Below, in pieces: positions 42,798 to 52,138 of a stretch of DNA of 64,000 nucleotides. Position numbers and translations under genes: made by a program. Within the stretch, counting starts at the first letter, position 1; the number at the start of each line of letters is the position of its first letter. The DNA comes from JAVSMW01 sp032027005 (GTDB taxonomy: Bacteria > Bacillota > Thermincolia > Thermincolales > UBA2595). The DNA lies in contig JAVSMW010000015.1 of assembly GCA_032027005.1 (NCBI GenBank), forward strand, positions 1 through 64,000, written 5' to 3'. The notes under the pieces are model-generated. The model did no database searches. It saw only the letters and a program-made list of their open reading frames with translations, and was not told where the DNA came from.

Positions 42798-43883
42798 ATG
42801 CCTAAAGTAAACTGGCTCACAGGTGACACGATCACAGCCGCCAAGCTCAACCAAATGCAGACATATACTGATGACCGGTCCAACGCTATTGAGTACGATA
42901 TTTACGAAATGTATTTGCCCCTATACTACAGTGGCCACTTCTCAGGCCCGGATATATCAGGCATGAAGGCCCTGACCTTTGACGGTTTCACAGATAACGC
43001 AAGGGTAGACACTGGCAATAGTACGACATTCCTTGATACTGCCAACAAAAAGGTGACGCTTGGAAACTCTGCCACAGTTAGAAACCAGTACACCTTAAAC
43101 CAAAGCCAACAAAACTATGCGAATAACGAAACAAGCACGGGCGGCGGCGATCAAAGTCAATCTTTTTTAGTAAACGCAGGCAACGGCGGCAGGCTGAAAA
43201 GCGTTACTCTTTGGTGGAATGATAGCGTAGCAGGTTTTTCTAATATGACTATTTCTGTGTATAGTATTCCTGCGGGCAACCAAAGTACATCTGGCTGGCC
43301 GGGGGCGACACTGTTAGGCTCTTTAAATACTGGAGCGGTAAGTTTTACTGCAGGCACGATGGTGACGCAAACCTTTGATATTTCTTCCCTTGGTATTATT
43401 CTTGTGCCGGGCCAATACTACGGCGTAGTATGTCAGCCAAGCAGAAACTCAAGCAGCGGCACTATTACAACGTGGTTGAACAGTGGCAACCTTTATGCCA
43501 ACGGCGCAGACCGTAGCATAGGCGGCAACTATGACGACTGTATGATTATTGACGCAGTAGCCTTCAACACTTCAAGCAACTTCTTGACCGCTACCAAAGT
43601 CATGACATTCACCCCGACCAATGCTAAGTTATGGTATTCAATGAAGTCAAACACCTACGGCAGCATAACCCCGTATATTTCAGCAGACGGCGGGACGCAT
43701 TGGGAAAGCCCGACACAGACAAGCACCCGAACAGACCCCAAAGACGGAACCCTGACTGAATATGAGTACACTTTGGCCTCCTTTGCTTATCCAAGCACTA
43801 ACCTGAAGCTCAAATTTGCGCTTGCCACTACTGACGCAGGAGTTACCCCTGAGTTAGTCAGATATGGCTGCGCTGTAGCGTAG
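42798..43883 (+). CDS. Phage minor structural / tail fibre protein
   Basis: 361 residues, low in Cys and rich in Ser/Thr/Asn/Gly. It begins MPKVNWLTGDTITAAKLNQM, an opening common in phage tail proteins. The middle (GGRLKSVTLWWNDSVAGFSN, TISVYSIPAG, LVPGQYYGVVCQPS) suggests a carbohydrate-binding beta-sandwich, and the end (WYSMKSNTYGSITPYISADG) a second beta domain. It could be the receptor-binding protein. AAGGGG lies before ATG 42798. Confidence 0.65.
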   Translation: MPKVNWLTGDTITAAKLNQMQTYTDDRSNAIEYDIYEMYLPLYYSGHFSGPDISGMKALTFDGFTDNARVDTGNSTTFLDTANKKVTLGNSATVRNQYTLNQSQQNYANNETSTGGGDQSQSFLVNAGNGGRLKSVTLWWNDSVAGFSNMTISVYSIPAGNQSTSGWPGATLLGSLNTGAVSFTAGTMVTQTFDISSLGIILVPGQYYGVVCQPSRNSSSGTITTWLNSGNLYANGADRSIGGNYDDCMIIDAVAFNTSSNFLTATKVMTFTPTNAKLWYSMKSNTYGSITPYISADGGTHWESPTQTSTRTDPKDGTLTEYEYTLASFAYPSTNLKLKFALATTDAGVTPELVRYGCAVA

Positions 43884-43894
43884 GAGGTGAGCGT

Positions 43895-44119
43895 ATGAAT
43901 ATGATCTACGACAAAGAAAACGATCTTTGGCATATTGTAGAGTCTGAATCAGAGCTTGACCGGGTAATAGATCAGGCTGCGGATATGTCCACACTTGCGG
44001 GGCTGATGGCCAAGTCACTGACAGGGGCAGATAAGAAGGTCGTCATTGATCTTGCTGCCAAGTATGACAAGGTCAAGGCTGACGCTCAGGGGAAAAAAGA
44101 CAAGTTTTATAAAAAGTGA
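43895..44119 (+). CDS. Small phage protein of unknown function
   Basis: A 74-residue charged protein (MNMIYDKENDLWHIVESESE, then a Lys-rich tail) between the tail fibre and holin genes. TAGGAGGTG precedes ATG 43895. Many phages encode a small protein here; no family recognised. Confidence 0.55.
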   Translation: MNMIYDKENDLWHIVESESELDRVIDQAADMSTLAGLMAKSLTGADKKVVIDLAAKYDKVKADAQGKKDKFYKK

Positions 44120-44234
44120 TGAAGGGTGTAGTGACACCCGTAACACGATGAAAATTCAATATGCTTTCAAAATCCAGAGGGTAGCCCATTTCCAATCATA
44201 AATATTATTAAAACTAAAGCGGAGGTGCAAATCA

Positions 44235-44639
44235 TTGAGAAACTTTATTAATGGTATACAGCTATTTATTACCGCACTCGGCGGATATATCGGCTGGTTC
44301 TTAGGCGGCTATGACGGCTTTATTTATGCCTTGGTCGCCTTTGTTATCATTGACTATTTGACTGGCCTGATGGTGGCGGTACTTGAAAGGAAGCTATCAA
44401 GTGAGGTGGGCTTCCGGGGGATATTCAAAAAAGTACTCATTTTTAGCCTTGTTGGGATTGGAAATATGGTAGATGTTTATTTGCTCAAGAACGGTAGTGC
44501 CATTCGCACCGCCGTTATTTTTTTCTACCTATCCAATGAGGGAATCAGCATTTTAGAGAATGCCGGTAAAATTGGACTGCCCATACCCGGGAAACTGAAA
44601 AATATTTTAGAGCAGCTAAAGGAGGAGGACATTAAATGA
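44235..44639 (+). CDS. Phage holin (holin-4-1 / toxin-secretion type)
   Basis: A 134-residue membrane protein with three to four helices (LFITALGGYIGWFLGGYDGF; FIYALVAFVIIDYLTGLMVA; KVLIFSLVGIGNMVDVYLL; AVIFFYLSNEGISILENAG). The IIDYLTGL...SSEVGFRGIFKK block is typical of the family. It forms the membrane lesion that releases the endolysin. TTG 44235 follows GGAGG. Its stop overlaps the amidase start (ATGA at 44636-44639). Confidence 0.9.
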   Translation: MRNFINGIQLFITALGGYIGWFLGGYDGFIYALVAFVIIDYLTGLMVAVLERKLSSEVGFRGIFKKVLIFSLVGIGNMVDVYLLKNGSAIRTAVIFFYLSNEGISILENAGKIGLPIPGKLKNILEQLKEEDIK

Positions 44640-45223
44640 ACCTGCATAAATTAATTCTCACGAACAATGCCTGTTACAAAGCGGGAAGAACCATTGTTCC
44701 CAAAGGGATTATGGTACACTCAACCGGAGCCAACAATCCATATCTGAAACGCTATATCGGCCCAGACGATGGCCTGCTCGGGAAAAACCTGGGTAACAAT
44801 CACTGGAATCAGGATAAACCGGACGGTCGGCAGGTCTGCCCCCACGCTTTTATCGGCAAGCTGGCCAACGGAACTGTTGCTACCTACCAGACCCTGCCTT
44901 GGAACCATCGCGGCTGGCATGCGGGCGGCAATGCGAATGACACCAACATTGGCTTCGAAATCTGCGAGGATAATTTGGCGAGTGCTGACTATTTCAAAAA
45001 AGTATATGACGAAGCCGTGGGGCTTTGCGTGTATCTCTGCAAACTCTATGGACTAACCGAGAAAAGCATTATTTGCCATTCAGAGGGATACAAGCTGGGC
45101 ATCGCCAGCAATCATAGTGATGTGATGCACTGGTTTCCGAAACACGGTAAGAGCATGGACACCTTCCGAACTGATATAAAGAAGGTGCTGACAGGAGGTA
45201 CCATTCAACCAGGGCAGAAATGA
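44636..45223 (+). CDS. N-acetylmuramoyl-L-alanine amidase (phage endolysin)
   Basis: A 195-residue amidase-2/PGRP-type zinc enzyme that cuts the glycan-peptide bond of peptidoglycan. Likely zinc ligands: His in GIMVHSTGANNP, His in WNHRGWHAGG and the SNHSDVMHWFPKHG segment; NIGFEIC follows the second. There is no separate cell-wall-binding domain, and the C-terminus ends shortly after the catalytic domain. Translationally coupled to the holin. Confidence 0.93.
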   Translation: MNLHKLILTNNACYKAGRTIVPKGIMVHSTGANNPYLKRYIGPDDGLLGKNLGNNHWNQDKPDGRQVCPHAFIGKLANGTVATYQTLPWNHRGWHAGGNANDTNIGFEICEDNLASADYFKKVYDEAVGLCVYLCKLYGLTEKSIICHSEGYKLGIASNHSDVMHWFPKHGKSMDTFRTDIKKVLTGGTIQPGQK

Positions 45224-45244
45224 AAATTAAAGTAAGACGAAAAA

Positions 45245-45291
45245 ACCCGCCTGCGGAGCATATCACAAAATGCTCCGTGGGCGATTTTTTT
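45245..45291 (+). terminator. Terminator after the lysis genes
   Basis: CCCGCC-t-GCGGAGCAT and ATGCTCCG-t-GGGCG pair across ATCACAAA, followed by TTTTTTTT. Confidence 0.9.
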
Positions 45292-45343
45292 TATGGGGTT
45301 CGATTCTCATCGATTTTTTGCATATCGGTGGGAGGTAATGATT

Positions 45344-45751
45344 ATGGTGCGAACACCGAAAGAAGAAATCATCCGAATGCGGGGCGAAGGTCACAGTTAT
45401 TCCATGATAGCTGCTACGCTTGGCATCTCAGAAAATACCGTTAAATCATTCTGCCGCAGGAACCGTCTGGGCGGTGTTGCGGGCACCCATGCTGATAAAC
45501 GAGAAGGACGTTTCTGCCGCCAGTGCGGCAAGGTGCTTACGGCTTCACCACAGTCTAAAACTAAACGCTTCTGTTCAGATAAATGCCGGATGGCATGGTG
45601 GAAAGCCCACCCCGAAGCTGTCGCGCGTAAAGCAGTGTATAAATTGGTCTGTGAACACTGCGGAGAAGCTTTTGAAAGCTACGGAAATAAAAAACGAAAA
45701 TACTGTTCCCGCGCATGCTACGGCAAGTCAAAGAAGGTGCGCCATGAATAA
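45344..45751 (+). CDS. HTH plus double zinc-finger protein of recombinase cassettes
   Basis: A 135-residue protein. The N-terminal sigma-70-region-4-like HTH (RTPKEEIIRMRGEGHSYSMI, AATLGISENTVKSFCRRN) is followed by two treble-clef-like fingers: CRQCGKVL...FCSDKCRMAWW and CEHCGEAF...YCSRACYGK. ATG 45344 is chosen for its spacing from GGGAGG. This type of gene commonly precedes paired serine recombinases in clostridial elements, so a role in recombination or its control is likely. Its stop overlaps the next start. Confidence 0.75.
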   Translation: MVRTPKEEIIRMRGEGHSYSMIAATLGISENTVKSFCRRNRLGGVAGTHADKREGRFCRQCGKVLTASPQSKTKRFCSDKCRMAWWKAHPEAVARKAVYKLVCEHCGEAFESYGNKKRKYCSRACYGKSKKVRHE

Positions 45752-45899
45752 GGAATTGGCAATCATTCACTATAAAGCCACGATGGCAGTCCTCAAAAGA
45801 TGGCTTGCAGAGGGCATTATCTGCGAGTATGAACTGATGAAAATTGATACGATAATCGCCAATAAATACGGCCTCTCTTCGTGCAGTATATATCGCTGA
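45744..45899 (+). CDS. Small SHOCT-like protein of recombinase cassettes
   Basis: A 51-residue helical protein, MNKELAIIHYKATMAVLKRW followed by LAEGIICEYELMKIDTIIAN. The LAEGIIxxxELxxI(D/E)xxxAxKYG pattern is SHOCT-like. It overlaps the preceding stop by 8 bases and lies 57 bases before the first recombinase, so it belongs to the same operon. It may act as an accessory DNA-binding factor; this is inferred from position. Confidence 0.65.
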   Translation: MNKELAIIHYKATMAVLKRWLAEGIICEYELMKIDTIIANKYGLSSCSIYR

Positions 45900-45956
45900 A
45901 ATGCTTGATGTTATGGGCGTTTAGAGCGAATATGTCATATAGAAAGGAGGTCACTT

Positions 45957-47267
45957 ATGGCAAGAATTATAACGAAACTAACGCCGTCGGTTCCATCACT
46001 TCCCGCCAAGTTGAAGGTTGCTGCTTATGCAAGAGTATCAGGCGGAAAAGATTCCATGCTCCAATCCCTTGCGGCCCAGGTCAGCTATTACAGCAGTTTG
46101 ATTCAGCAGCGACCGGATTGGGAGTACGCCGGAGTGTATGCAGATGAAGCCCTTACAGGAACGAAAGAAAATCGTCCGGAGTTCCAGCGTATGCTTTCTG
46201 ACAGCAAGAATGGTAAGATTGACCGAATCATCACAAAATCAATTTCACGCTTTGCTCGCAATACAGTTACTCTTCTTGAAACTGTACGAGAATTAAAATT
46301 GCTCGGCGTAGATGTTTATTTTGAGGAGCAGAATATCCACTCCATCAGCAGCGATGGCGAACTTATGCTGACCATTCTGGCATCATATGCGCAGGAAGAA
46401 AGCCTATCGGCCAGCGAAAACTGCAAATGGCGTATCCGTAAGCGTTTTGAGAATGGCGAATTGGCTGGGCTGAATTTTATGTTCGGGTACCGCATCAGAA
46501 AAGGTGTGATAGAAATCGATCCTGAGCAGGCTGAGATTGTCCGAATGATTTTTGAGGACTATATCAGCGGTATGGGTGGCTCTCTAATTGCACGAAAGTT
46601 AAGAGGGATGAAGGTTCCGACTATTTTTGGAGGGAAATGGGACGGTGAGCGTGTTGCCGTAATCATTAAAAATGAGAAGTACGCCGGTAATGCACTCTTG
46701 CAAAAAAAGTTTGTGGAAGACCATCTAAGCAAAAAAGAGGTCAGGAACAAGGGCCAGCTTCCGCAGTATTATGCAGAGGGGACACATCCCGCCATTATAG
46801 ATACAGCTACCTTTGAAAAAGCGAAGGAGATCATGGAAAAGCGGCGCTTGCGCTTCAAGACGAAGGATACCAGCAAAAACCGGTATCCTTTTAGCAGCAT
46901 CCTCCGGTGTGTAAACTGTGGCAAGAGTTATAAGCGGAAAGTCAGAGATGAAAAATCGGTCTGGCAGTGCTCAACGTATTTGGAAAAAGGCAAGGCCAGT
47001 TGTCACGCCAAACAAATTCCGGAACCCACGCTTTATACTAAAAGCGCGGAAGTTCTCGGTATTTATGAATTTGACACTGGGATCTTCAAGGAGGAGATTA
47101 CTCAAATCCTGGTGCCTGAGTTCAACCGGCTGGTTTTCGTGTTCAGTGATGGACGAACTGTTGAAAAGGTCTGGCAGGACAAATCGCGCCGTGAAAGCTG
47201 GACGGAAGAGATGCGCCAGGAGGCTCGCATGAGAGTGAAAGGGGGCTGTCAGGATGGCAAATGTTAG
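45957..47267 (+). CDS. Large serine recombinase, first of a tandem pair
   Basis: 436 residues. Resolvase domain with the nucleophile in VAAYARVSGGKDSMLQSL, then Y-ADEALTGT and ITKSISRFARNTVTLLETV. A recombinase domain (FGYRIRKGVIEIDPEQAEIV, RMIFEDYISGMGG) and a zinc ribbon (LRCVNCGKSYKRKV ... WQCSTYLEKGKASCHA) follow. There is little coiled-coil C-terminus. AAGGAGG precedes ATG 45957. Its end overlaps the next recombinase by 14 bases. The pair probably excises or integrates the element. Confidence 0.93.
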   Translation: MARIITKLTPSVPSLPAKLKVAAYARVSGGKDSMLQSLAAQVSYYSSLIQQRPDWEYAGVYADEALTGTKENRPEFQRMLSDSKNGKIDRIITKSISRFARNTVTLLETVRELKLLGVDVYFEEQNIHSISSDGELMLTILASYAQEESLSASENCKWRIRKRFENGELAGLNFMFGYRIRKGVIEIDPEQAEIVRMIFEDYISGMGGSLIARKLRGMKVPTIFGGKWDGERVAVIIKNEKYAGNALLQKKFVEDHLSKKEVRNKGQLPQYYAEGTHPAIIDTATFEKAKEIMEKRRLRFKTKDTSKNRYPFSSILRCVNCGKSYKRKVRDEKSVWQCSTYLEKGKASCHAKQIPEPTLYTKSAEVLGIYEFDTGIFKEEITQILVPEFNRLVFVFSDGRTVEKVWQDKSRRESWTEEMRQEARMRVKGGCQDGKC

Positions 47268-48828
47268 AATGATTCCTGCGACAATCCGCCAGCATTCCGC
47301 CCATAGTTCACCGCTGGCGGCTAAGCGAAGAACGGCAGCTTATGCTCGGGTTTCGACAGACAGCGAAGAACAGCTTACCAGCTACGAGGCGCAGGTGGAT
47401 TACTACACTAAATACATCAAGGAGCATAAGGATTGGGAATTTGTCCGGGTATATACCGACGAAGGAATCAGCGCCACAAATACAAAAAGGCGCGATGGTT
47501 TCAAGCAAATGGTTGCCGATGCTCTTGCCGGAAAGATAGATTTAATTATTACAAAGTCGGTAAGTCGCTTTGCAAGAAACACCGTTGACTCACTGGTTAC
47601 AGTTCGTCAGCTAAAAGAAAAGGGTGTAGAGGTCTATTTTGAAAAGGAAAACATCTACACGTTGGACAGCAAGGGTGAACTGCTCATTACGATTATGTCA
47701 AGTCTTGCGCAGGAAGAAAGCCGGTCCATCTCCGAGAACGTCACATGGGGACAGCGCAAGCGCATGGCAGATGGCAAGGTCAGCCTTCCCTACGCTCAAT
47801 TCTTAGGATACGAAAAGGGCGAGGATGGGCTTCCCAAAATTGTAGAGTCCGAAGCCCAAATCGTGCGAATGATATTCCGGCTTTTCATGGAAGGGAAAAC
47901 ACCGTCGGCAATCGCGAGACACCTCGTCAGTCAGGGCATCCCTTCTCCAGCGGGGAAAAAGACGTGGCAGGTTGCCACGGTGAGAAGCATTCTAACCAAC
48001 GAAAAATATAAGGGCCACGCTCTTTTGCAGAAACGCTTCACGGTTGATTTTCTCACCAAGACTACCAAAATTAATGAGGGTGAAGTTCCACAATACTATG
48101 TTCAAAACAGCCACCCAGCTATTATCGAACCTGCAGAGTTCGATGCGGTACAGGCTGAAATGGAGAGACGCAAAAAAATGGGCAGGCCATGCAATTGCAG
48201 CAGCCCATTTTCAGCGAAAATTATCTGCGGTGAATGTGGAGGATTTTACGGTTCTAAGGTCTGGGGGTCAAATACCAAATACTGCCGTGTCATCTGGCGA
48301 TGCAATGAAAAGTACAAAAAAGATGAGCCTTGCCAGACACCCCATGTTACGGAAGACGATGTCAAACAGCGATTCTTAGTGGCTTTAAATACATTGATGG
48401 ATGGACGTGATGAACTTCTGGCCAATTGCCATCTTGCCCAAGAGGTCTTATGCGACTGCTCGGATATTGAAGCGGAGATTGCCGGGCTACATCGCGAAAT
48501 CGAGGTTGTTTCTGAACTCACGAGAAAAGCAATTTCTGAAAATGCCTGTGTAGCAGTTAGCCAGGACGATTTTCATGAACGGCACAGTGGATATGTGGAG
48601 CGGCATAGAAAGGCCACTGAAAGGGTTAGCGAATTGGAAGAATTGCGGCGGGAACGGCAGAATAAGTCACTGATTCTTGATACATTTATTCGGCACATCG
48701 AATCCCGCCCGCTTGTCATAGATGAGTTTGACGAAAAGCTGTGGACAGTGGCCGTGGGCAAGGTCATGGTGATGCCGGAAGGGAAGCTGATTTTTAGTTT
48801 TAAGGATGGAACAGATATCGAAGGGTAG
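47254..48828 (+). CDS. Large serine recombinase, second of a tandem pair
   Basis: 524 residues. Catalytic Ser in TAAYARVSTDSEEQLTSYEA, YTDEGISATN, ITKSVSRFARNTVDSLVTV. The recombinase domain has FLGYEKGEDGLPKIVESEAQ and IVRMIFRLFMEGKT, then a zinc ribbon (IICGECGGFYGSKV ... WRCNEKYKKDEPCQTPHV) and a long helical C-terminus (residues ~400-480). It is longer than its neighbour and full-length for the class. It is followed by a terminator at 48894, so the recombinase operon ends here. Confidence 0.94.
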   Translation: MANVRMIPATIRQHSAHSSPLAAKRRTAAYARVSTDSEEQLTSYEAQVDYYTKYIKEHKDWEFVRVYTDEGISATNTKRRDGFKQMVADALAGKIDLIITKSVSRFARNTVDSLVTVRQLKEKGVEVYFEKENIYTLDSKGELLITIMSSLAQEESRSISENVTWGQRKRMADGKVSLPYAQFLGYEKGEDGLPKIVESEAQIVRMIFRLFMEGKTPSAIARHLVSQGIPSPAGKKTWQVATVRSILTNEKYKGHALLQKRFTVDFLTKTTKINEGEVPQYYVQNSHPAIIEPAEFDAVQAEMERRKKMGRPCNCSSPFSAKIICGECGGFYGSKVWGSNTKYCRVIWRCNEKYKKDEPCQTPHVTEDDVKQRFLVALNTLMDGRDELLANCHLAQEVLCDCSDIEAEIAGLHREIEVVSELTRKAISENACVAVSQDDFHERHSGYVERHRKATERVSELEELRRERQNKSLILDTFIRHIESRPLVIDEFDEKLWTVAVGKVMVMPEGKLIFSFKDGTDIEG

Positions 48829-48893
48829 CGGCAGAGAATAATTAGTAAAAATGATGCCCGAAAGTTGAACATTAAATATGACAGGAAATTGTC

Positions 48894-48941
48894 AAAACCT
48901 CCATTATAAGGTAAGATAACCCTAGATGATGGAGGTTTTTT
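48894..48941 (+). terminator. Terminator after recombinase operon
   Basis: AAAACCTCCAT (48894-48904) pairs with ATGGAGGTTTT (48929-48939), followed by T residues. Confidence 0.88.
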
Positions 48942-49045
48942 ATCGTGATAATAAAAAAACAAATGACAAGTCAAATAGCCCATTAATGAATAAATACGGA
49001 AACCAAGTGTATGTCACCAGTTCTAAAATGAAGGAGGTGAAACGT

Positions 49046-49372
49046 GTGGCTAAATATTCTGATGACGACATCCGGGGGATGAAAAAGATTACTTTACAGA
49101 TTGCCGGACAATATCTCGGCATCGCTCCTTTGGCCGTAGCTCTTGGTATGCGAAACAATCTGCTGCCAATAGGTTTTGCCGTTCATAATGAAGATCAATA
49201 CAGAGATAGCTGGACTTATACCATCGTACCCGAGCGATTGATTGCTTATAATCATGGGAAGATAAACGAAGTGCAAGTCGAAAATATCGAAAAGAATCTT
49301 AATACCATTATCAAACAGTTCGAAGAGATGAAACGTGACTTGGTTTTTCTATTAAGCGAAAACGAGGAATAG
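49046..49372 (+). CDS. Conserved mobile-element protein of unknown function
   Basis: A 108-residue protein: MAKYSDDDIRGMKKITLQIA, GQYLGIAPLAVALGMRNNLL, PIGFAVHNEDQYRDSWTYTI, then a helical tail. The LGI...VALGMRNNLLPIG segment looks like a short helix-turn-helix module. GTG 49046 follows AAGGAGGTG by 7 bases; an open frame from 48926 precedes it without a ribosome binding site. It lies between the recombinases and the cargo block; it could be a regulator. No family assigned. Confidence 0.5.
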   Translation: MAKYSDDDIRGMKKITLQIAGQYLGIAPLAVALGMRNNLLPIGFAVHNEDQYRDSWTYTIVPERLIAYNHGKINEVQVENIEKNLNTIIKQFEEMKRDLVFLLSENEE

Positions 49373-49518
49373 GAGGGATAAAATATTTTGATGCAATTAT
49401 CGCCAAGCCAAAGGCCGATATGTTGCTTCAGAATAATAAAGATAGCATCAAAGAACCGCAAATAGTAAGTGACAATGAACTAGCTGAGATGAATGAGGAT
49501 GGAAAGGAGGAAAACGCA

Positions 49519-51120
49519 ATGCCCGACAATTCGGAAGTTAAAATCACTCGCGAACAATTGTACAATGAAATCTGGGAAATCTCTGTTACCGGTGTGGCAA
49601 AAAAATATAATTCGTCATATGGGCTATTGCTGAAACTTTGTAAAGAAGCAGAAATTCCTATCCCCCCATCCGGTTACTGGACGAAAATCTCATTCGGTAA
49701 GTCAGCGGAAAAAATATCACTTCCTGAGTCGGCTACCGAATTTGTTGTGCTTCCTAATATAGAGACCCTAAAACATTCAAAGAAGAAATCTGTTAAGAAG
49801 GGACAACCAAAAGAAAGAGCTGATGAACCATCTGAATCTTCAAAACCTGAGCAAGATGTACATAAAGAGGAGCACGAGACAGCGAGCGTAGAAACGTATA
49901 CCCATTACGGACAAACTTATAACGTTTATAAACGAGAGACCTTATATAAAGAAGTTTGGGAAAAGCCGGTCACCGAGGTAGCGAAAAAATATGGTGTTTC
50001 TGATGTTGCCATACATAAGGTTTGCAAGTCGCTTGATGTTCCAACTCCGCCAAATGGATATTGGGCTAAAGTATATGCTGGAAAGCCAGTCACCAAAACG
50101 CCGCTGCCTAAAACGGATAAACCCGCGGTAAAACACGGGATACGCCCTGGCAGAGAGAATGTGTCGAGAATCGAGGGCGAACCACTTAAGTTTCTTAACG
50201 ATGAAGAACAAACGATAATACTTGCTATAGCAAATCAAATACAGTTGCGCGATGAAGGCGCACGAATGCATCCGAAGATTATTGCACATAGGCGCAAAAT
50301 TTCGGAATGGTACAAAAATAGAAAGAGAGATTCCGGAGCATACCGAAGCAATCGTTATAATAACAATTCCCCCTTCTTAGCAGAGGCCGTATCAGAAGAG
50401 ACTCTTCCACGTATTTTTCATATAATTGACTCCTTGATACATGCGATGGAACCCCTTGGTTGTTCACTTACAGACGATATCAAGTTTATTGTTATGGGTG
50501 AAACCGTGTCCCTCCAAATCACTGAGGCGAAAGACCAGGTAGATCATATCATTACAAAGGAAGAAAACATGCTGCTGTTGAAGTATGAAGATGAGAAAAA
50601 GCGCTATTCGTGGGCTTCAAAGCCGAATATACGTAAATATGATCATATTTATAACGGAAGGATAGGCATTACTGTTCAGAATTTGAAGAACTTTAGGGAC
50701 TGCAAATCCTATGTTGTTGAAGACAGGCTTGGCGATATTCTTATTCAAATGTATGAAGCGTCCAACGCCTTACGCCTAGAACGTGAAGCTAAAGAAGAAG
50801 CGGAACGTAAACGCAAGGAAGAGGAAAGGCTGCGTGAGGAACACCGCCAGCGCTATAACTTAGAGGTAGACCGCACCCTTGCTCTAACAAATCTGGCTGA
50901 AGACTATGATACCGCCAGTAAGATACGGCGGTATGTTTCGGCAGTTGAAGCCTCAGGAAATATGGATGAAAAAACCTTAGCTTGGATTGAGTGGGCAAAG
51001 GCCAAGGCCGATTGGTACGACCCAACGGTAGCTGGAGAAGACGAGTTCTTCGGAAAACGCAAGCATGAAGAGGACGCGGCTCAAAAGAAACTGGAGCATG
51101 CCGGAGGCAGATGGTGGTAA
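49519..51120 (+). CDS. Protein with duplicated HTH-like GYWxK domain, unknown function
   Basis: 533 residues. The same ~50-residue module occurs twice: TREQLYNEIWEISVTGVAKK...IPIPPSGYWTKISFGK (about residue 9) and KRETLYKEVWEKPVTEVAKK...VPTPPNGYWAKVYAGK (about residue 140). Each reads like a helix-turn-helix. A Lys/Glu-rich linker lies between, a globular domain follows, and a coiled coil (LRLEREAKEEAERKRKEEER) starts near residue 420. ATG 49519 is chosen for AAAGGAGG 9 bases upstream; the frame is open back to about 49384, so a longer form is possible. It is probably a DNA-binding protein; role unknown. Confidence 0.6.
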   Translation: MPDNSEVKITREQLYNEIWEISVTGVAKKYNSSYGLLLKLCKEAEIPIPPSGYWTKISFGKSAEKISLPESATEFVVLPNIETLKHSKKKSVKKGQPKERADEPSESSKPEQDVHKEEHETASVETYTHYGQTYNVYKRETLYKEVWEKPVTEVAKKYGVSDVAIHKVCKSLDVPTPPNGYWAKVYAGKPVTKTPLPKTDKPAVKHGIRPGRENVSRIEGEPLKFLNDEEQTIILAIANQIQLRDEGARMHPKIIAHRRKISEWYKNRKRDSGAYRSNRYNNNSPFLAEAVSEETLPRIFHIIDSLIHAMEPLGCSLTDDIKFIVMGETVSLQITEAKDQVDHIITKEENMLLLKYEDEKKRYSWASKPNIRKYDHIYNGRIGITVQNLKNFRDCKSYVVEDRLGDILIQMYEASNALRLEREAKEEAERKRKEEERLREEHRQRYNLEVDRTLALTNLAEDYDTASKIRRYVSAVEASGNMDEKTLAWIEWAKAKADWYDPTVAGEDEFFGKRKHEEDAAQKKLEHAGGRWW

Positions 51121-51157
51121 ATCTTCAGCAATATTTAAATTTTAAGAGGTGATTGAA

Positions 51158-52108
51158 GTGCCAACAATTGAAGAGGGGTCAGTATTTGAATATTGCGAAA
51201 GATTGTACCGTGAATTAGATGAGAAGGACGGTGGTTATTACCCTTCCCGTCATGATAAGTATGTATTTTCAAAAGCTGCAACAAATTTTGCAATTACTGA
51301 AGAAGAAGTTGACCGTATATTTAATGAATACAGTAAACAGGCTGCAGATATTGAGATGGAGAAAATAAAAAGACTACCTATAGCTGTAAGGAAAAAAATC
51401 TTGCTGAAAAAAGCAAGTGATATTATGAAAAATAATCGGGATCTTCCTTTCTTCAAAATTGAAGGGCCGCCAAGTGAAGAAATCCCTTCTGCTCTTGATT
51501 TACTAAGTGATGAATATAGAGCAGTAATTGAATCTATAGCACAAACAGGTTGGACAATTCCGATAAATATAGATATTAGGCGATTCAATGAATTAATGAA
51601 AATCAGTGGAGATGAACGTACGCTCGACAAATATTTCTCTGAATTTTATGATGGCCGCGAATTTAAGTTTATATGCCGAAAAATCACAAAGGCTATTGCA
51701 AACCCTGCACAAAAGACTATATTTACCGAATGTGTAAAAGCCTTTGAATCAGAATTATACTCAGTTTGTCTTACTACACTTATTTCTGTTTTGGAAGGTT
51801 TTATTTCAACATTTGGCGATAATCCTCAGGATGTGCGCATAATGCGCATATGTAGTTTCCATGCCGGAGAAGAAATGAAGAAGAAAAATAATATTAAAAG
51901 CCTTTGCTGGCTTTCAATGTATGAGTTTACTAAACAGCTTTATCAAAAGAGTGATTTTAGCCAACCCGAGCCAGATACTATCAATCGCCATTGGATTCAA
52001 CATGGTAGAACAGGCAGATCTGGCGAAAGAATTGATTGCATTAGAGTATTCAATGCCCTGTCAACAATGGTTAACATTAAGCAATATATAGGCTCATCTA
52101 TAAAATAA
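51158..52108 (+). CDS. Unknown protein with HEPN-like RHxxxH motif
   Basis: A 316-residue soluble, mostly helical protein (DKYVFSKAATNFAITEEEVD; KITKAIANPAQKTIFTECVK). The C-terminal part ESELYSVCLTTLISVLEGFI then INRHWIQHGRTGRSGERIDC contains RHWIQH, i.e. R-x4-H with a polar residue after Arg, the catalytic signature of HEPN RNases. Helix-rich proteins ending in an NRHxxxHG block are frequent in defence islands. GTG 51158 follows AAGAGGTGA. HEPN membership rests on this motif alone. Confidence 0.5.
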   Translation: MPTIEEGSVFEYCERLYRELDEKDGGYYPSRHDKYVFSKAATNFAITEEEVDRIFNEYSKQAADIEMEKIKRLPIAVRKKILLKKASDIMKNNRDLPFFKIEGPPSEEIPSALDLLSDEYRAVIESIAQTGWTIPINIDIRRFNELMKISGDERTLDKYFSEFYDGREFKFICRKITKAIANPAQKTIFTECVKAFESELYSVCLTTLISVLEGFISTFGDNPQDVRIMRICSFHAGEEMKKKNNIKSLCWLSMYEFTKQLYQKSDFSQPEPDTINRHWIQHGRTGRSGERIDCIRVFNALSTMVNIKQYIGSSIK

Positions 52109-52138
52109 TCTGCAGGGACTTCTATGGAGGTACAGCAT

